This document shows, in pieces, positions 17,697 through 27,601 of a stretch of DNA of 64,000 nucleotides (positions are counted from its first letter, which is position 1; every line of letters starts with the position of its first letter). This DNA comes from Actinocatenispora rupis (GTDB lineage Bacteria > Actinomycetota > Actinomycetes > Mycobacteriales > Micromonosporaceae). The notes under the pieces are model-generated. The model did not search any database and had not been told where the DNA came from. It saw nothing but the letters and a program-made list of their open reading frames with translations. The position numbers and the translations under genes are program-made. The stretch is taken from assembly GCF_016861975.1 (NCBI RefSeq), contig NZ_BOMB01000026.1, positions 62,001-126,000 on the forward strand. Direction: 5' to 3'.

Positions 17697-17858
17697 GAGG
17701 TCCTGACAGGAAGGCGTCGGATGGCTGGCGAGGCTCAGGGCGGGGCTGCCCAGGCGGAGGTGCGGTCGCATACCGGTGTTGTATGCGACTGTGCCGACAA
17801 CGTCGGCAGCGTCGTCCTGAGTCCGCCGGGCGCCGACAGTCCTTACTGTCAGGACCTC
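17697..17858. mobile_element. MITE-like element, 162 bp, with terminal inverted repeats and TTA duplication
   Basis: Ends are GAGGTCCTGACAG and its complement CTGTCAGGACCTC (13 bp perfect; similarity continues inward through AAGG and TCGG to about 24 bp). A direct TTA flanks both sides (17694-17696 and 17859-17861), the target duplication expected for some IS5-family groups. The interior has no open frame of note but two perfect hairpins: GTCGCATAC/GTATGCGAC (17765-17789) and TGCCGAC/GTCGGCA (17792-17808). It could be a non-autonomous transposon or a structured RNA. No parent transposase is in the window. Confidence 0.6.
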
Positions 17859-17902
17859 TTAAACCGGTCGCGGGGCGGGCGTGCAGCGGCGACGCTGGTG
17901 GC

Positions 17903-18937
17903 GTGCTGGTACGAGGGTTCTCCGAGCGGGATGACGTGGACAGCTGGCTGGCCGTACGTGAGGCGGCGGCAGCGGCGGACACCCCGGACATGCCACCCGA
18001 GTGTCGCGAGGACGTGGTCGGCGGACTGCGGGTGCCGTGGCCGGCGGAACGGGCGCGCCGCTGGGTGGCGGAGTCGGACGGCCGGGTCGTGGCGACGATG
18101 ATCCTGTCGTTCCAGGAGGTGGACAACCTCGACAACGTCGAACTGGATCTGGTGGTACATCCGGGTTTCCGGCGCCGCGGCATCGGTACCGCGCTGCACG
18201 ACCTGGCGGTACGGGAGGCGCGCGCGGCGGGGTGCCGGCGGCTGATGTCGGAGTCGGTGCGGGCGCTGCCGGGCGGCCCGGCGTCGGACGGCGCGGGGTC
18301 GCTGTTCGCGCGGACGACGGGCGCCACGCTGGCGCAGACCGAGGTACGCCGCAGGCTCGATGTGTCCACTGTGGACCGTACTGGGCTGGCGGCGCGGATC
18401 GCCGCGCTGACAACGGATGCGGCCGGGTACACGCTGCTCGGTTGGTGCGGCGCGGCACCGGACGACACGGTCGAGGGCCTGGCCGCGTTGCAGAGCAGGT
18501 TCCTGTCCGAGGCGCCGCTGGGCGACCTGGCGTGGGAGCCGCAGCAGGTGGACGTGGCCCGCCGCCGTGCCGGTGAGCGGAGCTTCGCCGCCCGCGGCCG
18601 CGTCCGGTACGAGACGGTCGCCCGGCACGACGCCACCGGCGAGATCGTCGCCTGGACCGACGTCAACCGCTACCACCGCCCCGCGGACGTGTGGTTCCAG
18701 GACATCACCCTCGTACTCCCGGAACACCGCGGTCACCGCCTCGGCCTGCTCGTGAAGCTCGCGAACCTCGCCCAGGTACTCGACGGCGAGCCGGCCGTGG
18801 CCGTACACACGTGGAACGCCGAGGAGAACGCGCACATGATCGCGATCAACGAGGAGATGGGCTTCCGCGCGGTCGACGCCTGGGACGCCTGGCAACTCGA
18901 TCTCGGCGAGCCGGCCGGGCGCGCCGGAACGGGTTGA
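17903..18937 (+). CDS. Two-domain GNAT acetyltransferase
   Basis: 344 residues. The first GNAT domain has the acetyl-CoA motif LVVHPGFRRRGIGTAL (about residues 84-99); the second, degenerate one ends with VLPEHRGHRLGLLVKLANL and HTWNAEENAHMIAINEEMGFRAV. Tandem GNATs of this type acetylate small amines, with substrate unknown here. GTG at 17903 has only a weak GGTG site; the gene begins 44 bp after the MITE-like element, which must therefore sit in or next to its promoter. It is 30 bp upstream of paaN. Confidence 0.82.
   Translation: MLVRGFSERDDVDSWLAVREAAAAADTPDMPPECREDVVGGLRVPWPAERARRWVAESDGRVVATMILSFQEVDNLDNVELDLVVHPGFRRRGIGTALHDLAVREARAAGCRRLMSESVRALPGGPASDGAGSLFARTTGATLAQTEVRRRLDVSTVDRTGLAARIAALTTDAAGYTLLGWCGAAPDDTVEGLAALQSRFLSEAPLGDLAWEPQQVDVARRRAGERSFAARGRVRYETVARHDATGEIVAWTDVNRYHRPADVWFQDITLVLPEHRGHRLGLLVKLANLAQVLDGEPAVAVHTWNAEENAHMIAINEEMGFRAVDAWDAWQLDLGEPAGRAGTG
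18364..18376. repeat. Palindrome GTCCACTGTGGAC, copy 3
   Basis: Encodes STVD between the two GNAT domains. Confidence 0.8.
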
Positions 18938-18967
18938 GGTCGCCGCCGGACGCGGCATGATGGCGGC

Positions 18968-20650
18968 ATGACGGTTACCACCGAGAGCACGAGCAGCCAC
19001 CCGCTGTTCAGCAAGCACGAGAAGACGCTGCGCCAGGCGCTGGACACGATCTGGCGGCGCGGCTACTGGTCGGCGTACCCGGAGTCGCCGAGTCCCCGGG
19101 TGTACGGGGAGACGGCGGCGGCCGACGGCAAGGCCGCGTTCGAGGCGTACCTCGGCGCGGACTTCCCGCTCGACCAACCCGGCGACCGGGTCGCGACGGA
19201 ACGCAGCCCGTTCGGGATCCCGCTCGACGTGCGCTACCCGCACACCGACCCGGACACGTTGGTCGCGCGGGCGTCCGGCGCGCTCCCGGCGTGGCGGGAC
19301 GCGGGCGTCGACGCGCGGGTCGGCGCCTGCCTGGAGATCCTGGCCCGCCTGCACGAGCACATCTTCGAACTGGCGAACGCCGTGCAGTTCACGACCGGGC
19401 AGGCGTTCGTCATGGCGTTCCAGGCCGGCGGCGCGAACGCGCTGGACCGCGGACTGGAGGCCGTGGCGTACGCGTACGCGGCGATGACCCGGCACCCCGC
19501 CACCGCGTACTGGGAGAAGCCGGCGGGGAAGCGGCCCCCGCTGACGATGACGAAGACGTTCCACGTGGTGCCGCGCGGGGTGGCGCTTCTGGTCGGCTGC
19601 AACACGTTCCCCACCTGGAACGGCTATCCGGGGCTGTTCGCCAGCCTCGCCACGGGCAACCCGGTGATCGTGAAACCGCACCCCGGCGCGGTACTCCCGC
19701 TCGCCGTCACCGTCCGGTACGCGCGGCAGGTGCTCGCCGAGCAGGGCTTCGACCCGGACCTGGTGCAGCTCGCCGTGGAGGCGCCCGGCGAGGGTGTCGC
19801 GTCCGCGCTCGCCACCCGCCCCGAGGTCCGGATCGTCGACTTCACCGGCTCCACCGCGTACGGCGACTGGCTGGAGGCGAACGCCCGGCAGGCGTTGGTG
19901 TACACGGAAAAGGCCGGTGTCAACACGATCCTCGTCGACTCGACCGACGACTTCGCCGGCATGTGCGCCAACATCGCGTTCTCCCTGACGCTCTACTCCG
20001 GCCAGATGTGCACCACCCCGCAGAACATCCTGGTACCGGAGGGTGGTGTCGACACCGACCAGGGGCACCGGAGCCTCGCCGAGGTCGCGGCCGGGATCGC
20101 CGCAGCGGTCGGGAAACTGACCGGCGACGCGGCCCGCGGCGTCGAGCTCACCGGCGCGATCGTCAACGACGGCGTACTCGACCGGCTGGCCGAGGCCGCC
20201 GACCTCGGCGAGCCGGTACTCGACTCGCGCACGGTCGAACACCCCGCGTTCCCCGACGCGGTCGTGCGTACGCCGCTGATCCGGCAGCTCACCGCGGCCG
20301 ACGGCGACACGTACGGGCGGGAGTGGTTCGGGCCGATCGCGTTCGTGGTCGCGACCGCGTCGACGACGGAGAGTCTCGCGGTGTTCGAGCATGTCGTCGG
20401 CGAGCGCGGCGCCCTCACCGCCTCGGTCTACTCCACCGCCGAGCCGGTACTCGACGCCGCGGAGCGGGCCGCGCTGACCGTCGGCGTGCACCTGTCCGCG
20501 AACCTGACCGACGGCGTGTACGTCAACCAGTCGGCCGCGTTCAGCGACTTCCACGCCACGGGCGCGAACCCGGCGGCCAACGCGTGCCTCACCGACGATG
20601 CGTACGTGGCGGGCAGGTTCCGCGTCGTCCAGTCCCGTCGCCCGGTGTGA
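18968..20650 (+). CDS. paaN: PaaN-family aldehyde dehydrogenase
   Basis: 560 residues, full length for the PaaN branch (N-terminus HPLFSKHEKTLRQALDTIWRR is characteristic). Aldehyde dehydrogenase features: NAD-binding GSTAYGDWLE, general base in YTEKAGVN (Glu near 312), catalytic Cys in YSGQMCTTPQ (near 346). In phenylacetate degradation PaaN-type enzymes open or oxidise the ring-derived aldehyde. No other paa genes are in the window, so the physiological substrate may differ. ATG at 18968; a CATGAT hexamer 6 bases before it may be a leaderless -10 box. The upstream GNAT ends 30 bp before. Confidence 0.9.
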   Translation: MTVTTESTSSHPLFSKHEKTLRQALDTIWRRGYWSAYPESPSPRVYGETAAADGKAAFEAYLGADFPLDQPGDRVATERSPFGIPLDVRYPHTDPDTLVARASGALPAWRDAGVDARVGACLEILARLHEHIFELANAVQFTTGQAFVMAFQAGGANALDRGLEAVAYAYAAMTRHPATAYWEKPAGKRPPLTMTKTFHVVPRGVALLVGCNTFPTWNGYPGLFASLATGNPVIVKPHPGAVLPLAVTVRYARQVLAEQGFDPDLVQLAVEAPGEGVASALATRPEVRIVDFTGSTAYGDWLEANARQALVYTEKAGVNTILVDSTDDFAGMCANIAFSLTLYSGQMCTTPQNILVPEGGVDTDQGHRSLAEVAAGIAAAVGKLTGDAARGVELTGAIVNDGVLDRLAEAADLGEPVLDSRTVEHPAFPDAVVRTPLIRQLTAADGDTYGREWFGPIAFVVATASTTESLAVFEHVVGERGALTASVYSTAEPVLDAAERAALTVGVHLSANLTDGVYVNQSAAFSDFHATGANPAANACLTDDAYVAGRFRVVQSRRPV

Positions 20651-20841
20651 CCTGCGGCTTCACCGTGCGCTCAGATACCACGGCGGCGAAGAGGCTGTGC
20701 AGGGTGGTCCCGCTCGTGTAGCGTTTCGCATCGGCCGCAGTACTTCCGGTCGGGCTGGTGTCATGTGCACGCTTCCCGCAGGATGTGTGGCCCCGGCCCG
20801 CGACCGCGGTCCGGAGCAGGTTGAGGTAAGGGAAGTGCACC

Positions 20842-21045
20842 GTGGCACAGGGCACCGTCAAGTGGTTCAACTCGGAGAAGGGCTACGGCTTCATCGCCGT
20901 GGACGGTGGGCAGGACGTCTTCGTCCACTTCTCGGCCATCCAGATGGACGGCTACAAGTCTCTGGATGACGGTCAGCGTGTCGAGTTCGACATCGCCCAG
21001 GGCCAGAAGGGCCCGCAGGCGGAGAACGTCCGTCTCGCCGGCTGA
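20842..21045 (+). CDS. Cold-shock protein (CspA family)
   Basis: 67 residues with both RNA-binding motifs, KGYGFI and VFVHFS, on the five-strand OB fold. An RNA chaperone of the cytoplasm. GTG start; AAGGGAAG about 9 bases upstream. The 190-bp upstream stretch (20651-20841) is gene-free and probably holds the promoter and a long leader as usual for csp genes. A strong terminator follows at 21068. Confidence 0.95.
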   Translation: MAQGTVKWFNSEKGYGFIAVDGGQDVFVHFSAIQMDGYKSLDDGQRVEFDIAQGQKGPQAENVRLAG

Positions 21046-21067
21046 CTTCAGCCCCACCAACGCGTAG

Positions 21068-21105
21068 CCGGAAGGCGCCAGCACCCGCGGGCTGGCGCCT
21101 TCCGG
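21068..21105. terminator. Terminator of the cold-shock gene, bidirectional
   Basis: Perfect 15-bp stem (CCGGAAGGCGCCAGC and its complement) with an 8-base loop. It lies between the csp stop and the end of the convergent YeiH-type gene at 21120. Confidence 0.85.
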
Positions 21106-21119
21106 TGTCCCCGGACCCG

Positions 21120-22556
21120 TTACACGGTCCCGGTGAGCGCCTGGATGCCGAGGCTCGTCAGCGCGACGAGTACCCAGAGGATGCCGCCGGCCACGAGCGG
21201 TCGCGCACCCGCCCGGCGCAGCTCGCCGAACGAGATCCCGGTGCCGACCCCGGCCAGCGCCACCGCCACCAGGAACGTCGCGACCGTACCCAGCGCGGCG
21301 TGGGCCGCGTGCGGTACCAGGCCGACCGTGTTCGCCAGCGCCGCCAGCAGGAACAGCCACAGGAACACCGGAACCAGGCGCCACACCGGTTTCCGCGTAC
21401 CGGTCGCGCCGCCGCGGCGCCGCGCGAGTACGGACACGCCGATGACGACGGGCACGATCATCAGTGACCGCACCAGTTTCACCACCACCGCGTAGTTCCC
21501 GGCCGCCTGGCTGTACGCGAAGCCGGCGGCGACCACGCTCGACGTGTCGTTGACCGCGGTGCCCGCCCACAGCCCGAATCCGTGGTCCCCCAACCCGAGC
21601 AGGTGCCCGAGCGGCGGGAACAGCAGCGCCGCGGCCACGTTGTACAGGAAGATCGTCGACACCGCGTACGCCACGGTCGCCTCGCTGGCGGCGATCACCG
21701 GGCTGACCGCGCCGATCGCCGACGCACCGCAGATGCCCGTACCCGCGCCGATCAGGACCCGCAGGTCGCGTTCGACGCGGAGGGCCCGGCCGACCACCCA
21801 GGCGCCGAGCAGGCAGACCGCCAGCGTCCCCAGCATCACCGGCAGCGACGACAGGCCGACCCGGGCGACCGCGCCGAGCGACAGCCCCAACCCGAAGACC
21901 ACCACCGCCGCCTGCAACACGTACCGGCCGGCGAACGCGGCGCCCGGCCGGACCCGCCCCCAGTACGGTCGGCGGCCGAGGGCGGCACGGGCCCCGGCGC
22001 CGAGCACGATCGCCACGACCGGCGCACCGACCACCGGCGCGACCGTACCGGCGGCGGTGGCGGCGACCGCGACGGCGAGGGTGAGCAGCAGCCCCGGTAC
22101 CAGCCGCGCGGTGCCGGCCCCGCCGCCGTCCGCGCCGGTCGACCCCGTGCCGGACGAGTGCGCGCCCGACGAGCCCGTGCCGGTCGAGTCTGTGCTGATG
22201 GAGCGCGCGCCCGACGAGCCCGTGCCCGACGTGTCCGTGCCGGTCGACTCCGCGCTGGTCGAGGCTGTGCCGATGGAGCGCGCGTCAGTCGAGTCCGCGC
22301 CGGTGTGCGTGCCGGTCGAGTCCGCGCCGATGGAGTGCGCGCCCGACGCGTGCCCGCCCGACGCGTGCTCGCCGGTGGAGTCCGTGCCGGTGCAGTTCTT
22401 GCCGAATGAGTGTGTGCCGGTCGAGTGCGCGCTGGGGGAGCCCGTGCCGGACGGGTTCGTCGGCGTGCTGCCGGTATCGGGGGCGTCCGTGGCTGTGGTG
22501 TGTGCTCGGCTGGGCGCCGCGGGGGGGTCCGTGCTGGTGGCGGGGTCGGTGGTCAC
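21120..22556 (-). CDS. YeiH-family putative sulfate/anion exporter with repeat-rich N-terminal tail
   Basis: 478 residues from GTG 22556. The C-terminal ~340 residues form a polytopic membrane protein of the YeiH (UPF0324) family: VVFGLGLSLGAV, GAGTGICGASAIGAV, AVNDTSSVVAAGFAYS. The N-terminal ~140 residues are hydrophilic and contain about 20 pentapeptides of the type S-T/S-G-T/A-D/H, which the family usually lacks. Divergent from a LysR regulator, the same arrangement as E. coli yeiH/yeiE. The start is uncertain: in-frame GTGs at 22607 and 22616 would place it within 11 bp of the LysR gene, and no start has a clear ribosome site. Confidence 0.8.
   Translation of the reverse strand: MTTDPATSTDPPAAPSRAHTTATDAPDTGSTPTNPSGTGSPSAHSTGTHSFGKNCTGTDSTGEHASGGHASGAHSIGADSTGTHTGADSTDARSIGTASTSAESTGTDTSGTGSSGARSISTDSTGTGSSGAHSSGTGSTGADGGGAGTARLVPGLLLTLAVAVAATAAGTVAPVVGAPVVAIVLGAGARAALGRRPYWGRVRPGAAFAGRYVLQAAVVVFGLGLSLGAVARVGLSSLPVMLGTLAVCLLGAWVVGRALRVERDLRVLIGAGTGICGASAIGAVSPVIAASEATVAYAVSTIFLYNVAAALLFPPLGHLLGLGDHGFGLWAGTAVNDTSSVVAAGFAYSQAAGNYAVVVKLVRSLMIVPVVIGVSVLARRRGGATGTRKPVWRLVPVFLWLFLLAALANTVGLVPHAAHAALGTVATFLVAVALAGVGTGISFGELRRAGARPLVAGGILWVLVALTSLGIQALTGTV
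22133..22432. repeat. 15-bp degenerate tandem repeat coding about 20 pentapeptides
   Basis: Plus-strand units resemble GTGCCGGTCGAGTCC. In the minus-strand gene they give STGTH, SFGKN, CTGTD, STGEH, ASGGH, SIGAD and so on. The period stays in frame through the whole array, so it is coding and not a CRISPR or satellite. Confidence 0.85.
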
Positions 22557-22614
22557 CCTGTCAGCGTCGATCTTGGCGGGGCGGTCGGGTAGTGGGCGAT
22601 CCACGATGACCACA

Positions 22615-22620
22615 TAGGCT
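22615..22620 (+). promoter_or_regulatory. -10 box of a leaderless promoter (LysR gene)
   Basis: TAGGCT, 6 bases before the ATG at 22627. It overlaps the region where the divergent exporter must also be transcribed. Confidence 0.45.
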
Positions 22621-22626
22621 GTGGCT

Positions 22627-23547
22627 ATGGCTCCTGCCGACCCGCCGATCAGCGACCTGACCACCGCCGACCTGGCCAGCCTCCGGCTGTTCGTAGACAC
22701 CGTGACGCTCGGCAGCCTGTCCGCCGCGGCCCGCCGCCAGCGGATCACGCAGCCGTCCGCGAGCCAGGCGCTGCGCCGGCTGGAACGCCGCCTCGGCATC
22801 GAACTGCTGATCCGCACGCCTCGCGGCTCCCGGCCGACGCCCGAGGGCGCCCGCCTCGCCGACCTCGCCGGCCGGGTACTCACCGAGCTGGACGCGTTCG
22901 CCGCCGAGGCGCGGGCGTTGCGGTCCGCCGGGCACCGGCACGTCCGCATCGCCGCCAGCTACACCAACGCCGAGTACGTGCTGCCGGCGGTGATCGCCCG
23001 CTACCGCGCCGTACGGCCGGACGTGGTGGTGAGTCTGGCGGTGGCGAACTCGGCCGCGGTCGTGGCGCGCGTGCTGGACCGTACGGCGGATCTCGGGTTC
23101 GTCGAGGACCCCGGCGCGCACCCGGACCTGGCCGAGACCGTCATCGCCACCGACGATCTGGCCGTCGTCGTGGCGCCCGGCCACCCCTGGGCCCGTCGTA
23201 CGGTGCCGCTGCCCGCCGCGGAACTCGCCGCCACCCCGCTGCTCCTGCGGGAACCCGACTCCGGCACCCGCGCCACGTACGAGCTGGCGGTGTCGCGGGT
23301 CGGCGCCGCCGTGGCCACCCCGCTCGGCGTGATGACGTCGACCGCCGCGCTGAAGACCGCGGTACGCGCCGGGCTCGGCGCCACGCTCGTCAGCCGGCTC
23401 GCCGTGGCCACCGAACTCGCCGGCGGTGACCTCGTCGCCGTCCCCGTCGACGGTCTGGACCTGCGCCGCGAGCTGCGCGCGCTGTGGCGGCCGGCGCACC
23501 GGCACGCTCTCACCGCCGACTTCCTCGCCGCCCTCGACCGGGCCTGA
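22627..23547 (+). CDS. LysR-type transcriptional regulator (YeiE-like)
   Basis: 306 residues: winged helix-turn-helix (LASLRLFVDTVTLGSLSAAARRQ, QPSASQALRRLERRLG) in the first 75, then a LysR substrate-binding domain (HVRIAASYTNAEYVLPAVIARYR onward). Divergent from the YeiH-type exporter, which is the likely target. Start taken at ATG 22627 because of the TAGGCT box 6 bases upstream; a GTG at 22621 is in frame. Inducer unknown; sulfur metabolism is suggested by the neighbour only. Confidence 0.88.
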   Translation: MAPADPPISDLTTADLASLRLFVDTVTLGSLSAAARRQRITQPSASQALRRLERRLGIELLIRTPRGSRPTPEGARLADLAGRVLTELDAFAAEARALRSAGHRHVRIAASYTNAEYVLPAVIARYRAVRPDVVVSLAVANSAAVVARVLDRTADLGFVEDPGAHPDLAETVIATDDLAVVVAPGHPWARRTVPLPAAELAATPLLLREPDSGTRATYELAVSRVGAAVATPLGVMTSTAALKTAVRAGLGATLVSRLAVATELAGGDLVAVPVDGLDLRRELRALWRPAHRHALTADFLAALDRA

Positions 23548-23663
23548 CCGCGGCCGCAACCCACGTCAGGGCAGCGTGTCCGGGCCGTTGGGGCCACTGT
23601 GCCGGCACGTCCGCGCTGCTACCGTGCGACGGCTCGATCCCCCGATCCCCCCGAAGGACCGTC

Positions 23664-24542
23664 GTGACCGACTCCGCCCCGCGTACCGGATTCACCGTGC
23701 CACCGCCGCCCACCGGCCCAGACCCGCTCACCGGTGCACCCGGCGACGGCTTCGGCGGCTGGGCCTCGCGTACGGTCGCGGTCTGTCGCCGCAGCATGCT
23801 GCCCGGCGTACTCCTCCTCGGCGGCGCCACCGTGGTTCCGGCGGCGGCCGGGGCGGTCCTGGCCGTCGCCATGTTCGACGTCGTGGGAAGCGCCGGGCCG
23901 AACGAGCCGCCGCAGCTCCCGCCCTGGCTGTTCCCCGGCTTCCTCGCGCTCTACGTCGTCGCCGGCTACCTGTACGCGGCGGGCTTCGCGGCGACGCTGC
24001 GCATGATGGCGCGCGACGCGTACGGCCTGCCCCGCGACTTCGGCGCCACGGTCCGGTTCGGCCTGCGCCGCGCCGTACCCCTCTGCCTCTGGTACGTGGT
24101 GGCCGGCGTGCTGATCATGCTCGGCTTCTTCCTCTGCGTCCTCCCCGCGTACTACGTGGAGATCGTGACGGCGATGATCGCGCCGATCGTGGTGTTCGAG
24201 CGGTCGCACGCGCTGCGCCGGACGTTCCGGCTGATGCACCGCGACTTCTGGCCGTCGGTGGCGAAGGTGCTGCTCACGACGCTGGTCGCCGGCGCGTTCT
24301 CGATGGTCGGGGCGATGGTCATCGAGATCCCGGTGTTCGTGTCCGGCGTCCTCGGCATCCGCGACGGGGCGACCGGCCTGCACCTCGACCCGGTCGTGAC
24401 GCTGGTGACGTCCGTGGTCGGGATGCTGCTGCTGGCACCCGGCACCGTCGTCGTCGCCGCCGGCCTCCTCACCGGGTACGCGGAGCTGCGCGCCGGCGAG
24501 GCCGGGGTGACCGGCGCCGACCTGGTCGACGCGGCGACCTGA
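23664..24542 (+). CDS. Polytopic membrane protein, paralogue 1 of a tandem pair
   Basis: 292 residues. A soluble Pro-rich start containing PDPLTGAPGDGFGGW is followed by about six membrane helices and the motif VVFERSHALRRTFRLMHRDFWPS. The second half resembles the membrane domain found in glycerophosphodiester phosphodiesterases (DUF975/GPDPase-membrane type) of Gram-positives. GTG start with GAAGGA 5 bases upstream. A paralogue follows 77 bp downstream. Function unknown. Confidence 0.8.
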   Translation: MTDSAPRTGFTVPPPPTGPDPLTGAPGDGFGGWASRTVAVCRRSMLPGVLLLGGATVVPAAAGAVLAVAMFDVVGSAGPNEPPQLPPWLFPGFLALYVVAGYLYAAGFAATLRMMARDAYGLPRDFGATVRFGLRRAVPLCLWYVVAGVLIMLGFFLCVLPAYYVEIVTAMIAPIVVFERSHALRRTFRLMHRDFWPSVAKVLLTTLVAGAFSMVGAMVIEIPVFVSGVLGIRDGATGLHLDPVVTLVTSVVGMLLLAPGTVVVAAGLLTGYAELRAGEAGVTGADLVDAAT

Positions 24543-24619
24543 CCGACGGGCCGGAACCGCCCTGGCCACCCGCTGCTACTGTCCGGCACGGCGTTTCCCG
24601 ACGAGCACGAGGACCGCAG

Positions 24620-25579
24620 ATGACCGAGCCGCCGTACCCGGGTGACCAGCCGCCGGTGCCGGAGTACGGCTGGACGGTGCCGACCTCGGCGCCGCTCGGC
24701 CCGGACCCGCTCACCGGCATGCCCGGCGACGGCTTCGAGGGCTGGGTACGGCGCACCATCGCGCTGTGCCGCCGCAGCTTCGGCCCCGCGGTACTCGTCG
24801 GCCTCGTCGCGTACCTGGTGCCCGCGGTGGTGACCGCCGTGCTCACCGCCGTCGTCATGCACCGGCTGAACGCGGTGGTCGTGCCCGCGCAGCCGGACCC
24901 GCACAACCCGTTCGGCCCGCTCAAGGACATGGCCCGCAGCGTCGCCGGGTGGTACGCGCTGCTGCTGCTCGTCGCCGTCGCCGTGGGGTACGTGCAGTCG
25001 GTGGCGTGGGTGGCGGTCACCCGGCTGATGGCGCGGGACGCGCTCGGCGAGCCGCGCGAGCTGGCCGACACCGTACGGTTCGCGCTGCGCCGCGGCCTCC
25101 CCCTCTGGGGCTGGTACGTGCTGGTCTACCTGTGCGTGGTGGTCGGCCTGTGCTTCTGCGTGCTGCCCGGCATCTACCTGGCGGTGGCGATGAGCCTGAT
25201 CACGCCGGTCGTGGTGTTCGAGCGCGGGCAGCCGGCGATCACCCGGTCGTTCCGGCTGATGCACGCCAACTTCTGGCCGTCGACCGGCCGCCTGCTCCTG
25301 CTCGGCCTCTGCTACGGCGTCTACTCGATGATCATCGGCGCCGTGCTCAACGCCGCCACCGGCGTGTCCACCACGTCGTTCAACGCCGGCCTCCAGGGCC
25401 AGACCCGGATCCCCGAGTCGTCGATGCTCGCGCAGGTCCTCGTCGGCGTACTCGACACGGCCCTGGCCGTACCCGCCACGGTCGTCGTCATCGCCGGCAT
25501 CCTCGCGCTGTACGCCGAGCTCAGGGGCCGCGACGGCGACCTGGTGACCGGCGCGGACCTGGCGGCCGCCGCGGCGTGA
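24620..25579 (+). CDS. Polytopic membrane protein, paralogue 2 of a tandem pair
   Basis: 319 residues, colinear with the previous gene: PDPLTGMPGDGFEGW near the start, CRRSFGP, GEPRELADTVRFALRRGLPLWGWY, VVFERGQPAITRSFRLMH. About six membrane helices. ATG with GAGGA 6 bases upstream. The TACTGT upstream of it parallels TACCGT upstream of paralogue 1, so the duplication appears to have included the promoter. No known function. Confidence 0.8.
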   Translation: MTEPPYPGDQPPVPEYGWTVPTSAPLGPDPLTGMPGDGFEGWVRRTIALCRRSFGPAVLVGLVAYLVPAVVTAVLTAVVMHRLNAVVVPAQPDPHNPFGPLKDMARSVAGWYALLLLVAVAVGYVQSVAWVAVTRLMARDALGEPRELADTVRFALRRGLPLWGWYVLVYLCVVVGLCFCVLPGIYLAVAMSLITPVVVFERGQPAITRSFRLMHANFWPSTGRLLLLGLCYGVYSMIIGAVLNAATGVSTTSFNAGLQGQTRIPESSMLAQVLVGVLDTALAVPATVVVIAGILALYAELRGRDGDLVTGADLAAAAA

Positions 25580-25604
25580 CCGTGGCCTCGGCGCGCGCGG
25601 TTCG

Positions 25605-25631
25605 CTTGCACTCGTCTGGGGAGAGTGCTAA
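25605..25631. promoter_or_regulatory. CIRCE element 1 (HrcA operator)
   Basis: CTTGCACTC-N9-GAGTGCTAA. The 3' half is identical to the consensus and the 5' half deviates in its first three bases. Confidence 0.9.
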
Positions 25632-25639
25632 ACCTTGAT

Positions 25640-25666
25640 CTGGCACTCGCAGTACGTGAGTGCCAG
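25640..25666. promoter_or_regulatory. CIRCE element 2 (HrcA operator)
   Basis: CTGGCACTC-N9-GAGTGCCAG, a perfect palindrome with GGC in place of the usual AGC. Its centre is 35 bp from that of element 1. Confidence 0.88.
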
Positions 25667-25843
25667 GGTGCACCCGTTCGATCCGTCGGCCGGGCGCATC
25701 CGAAGGTCGGGCGGTGAGGCCAGTCGACCGAGGCACACCAGCTGGGTGCCGCGGGCGTTCGGGTCGTCCGTCGCGGGCATCGACCGACCGTGCGTGTACT
25801 TACCGCGCGCCCCCGCGACCCCACCGGGTCGCAGGACGCCTAG

Positions 25844-27493
<1,650 letters not shown>

Positions 27494-27527
27494 GTCCGAC
27501 CACCGCACGTCCGAACACCGCGTAAAG

Positions 27528-27559
27528 CAGGGGCGGATCCCGATCGGGATCCGCCCCTG
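27528..27559. terminator. Terminator of groEL2, perfect 32-base palindrome
   Basis: Sixteen bases (CAGGGGCGGATCCCGA) followed directly by their complement. It sits between the groEL2 stop and the end of convergent murQ, so it can serve both. Confidence 0.88.
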
Positions 27560-27601
27560 TCGCGTACCTGGGCGCCAACGGTTCGGCGCGGCGCCGGTGG
27601 T

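Noticed and set aside
17224..17902. tRNA or attachment site next to the MITE-like element
   Set aside because: No T-loop GTTCGA-type arm or cloverleaf was found; no integrase gene is in the window.
22133..22432. CRISPR or satellite array
   Set aside because: Units are 15 bp without spacers and stay in frame in a membrane-protein gene.
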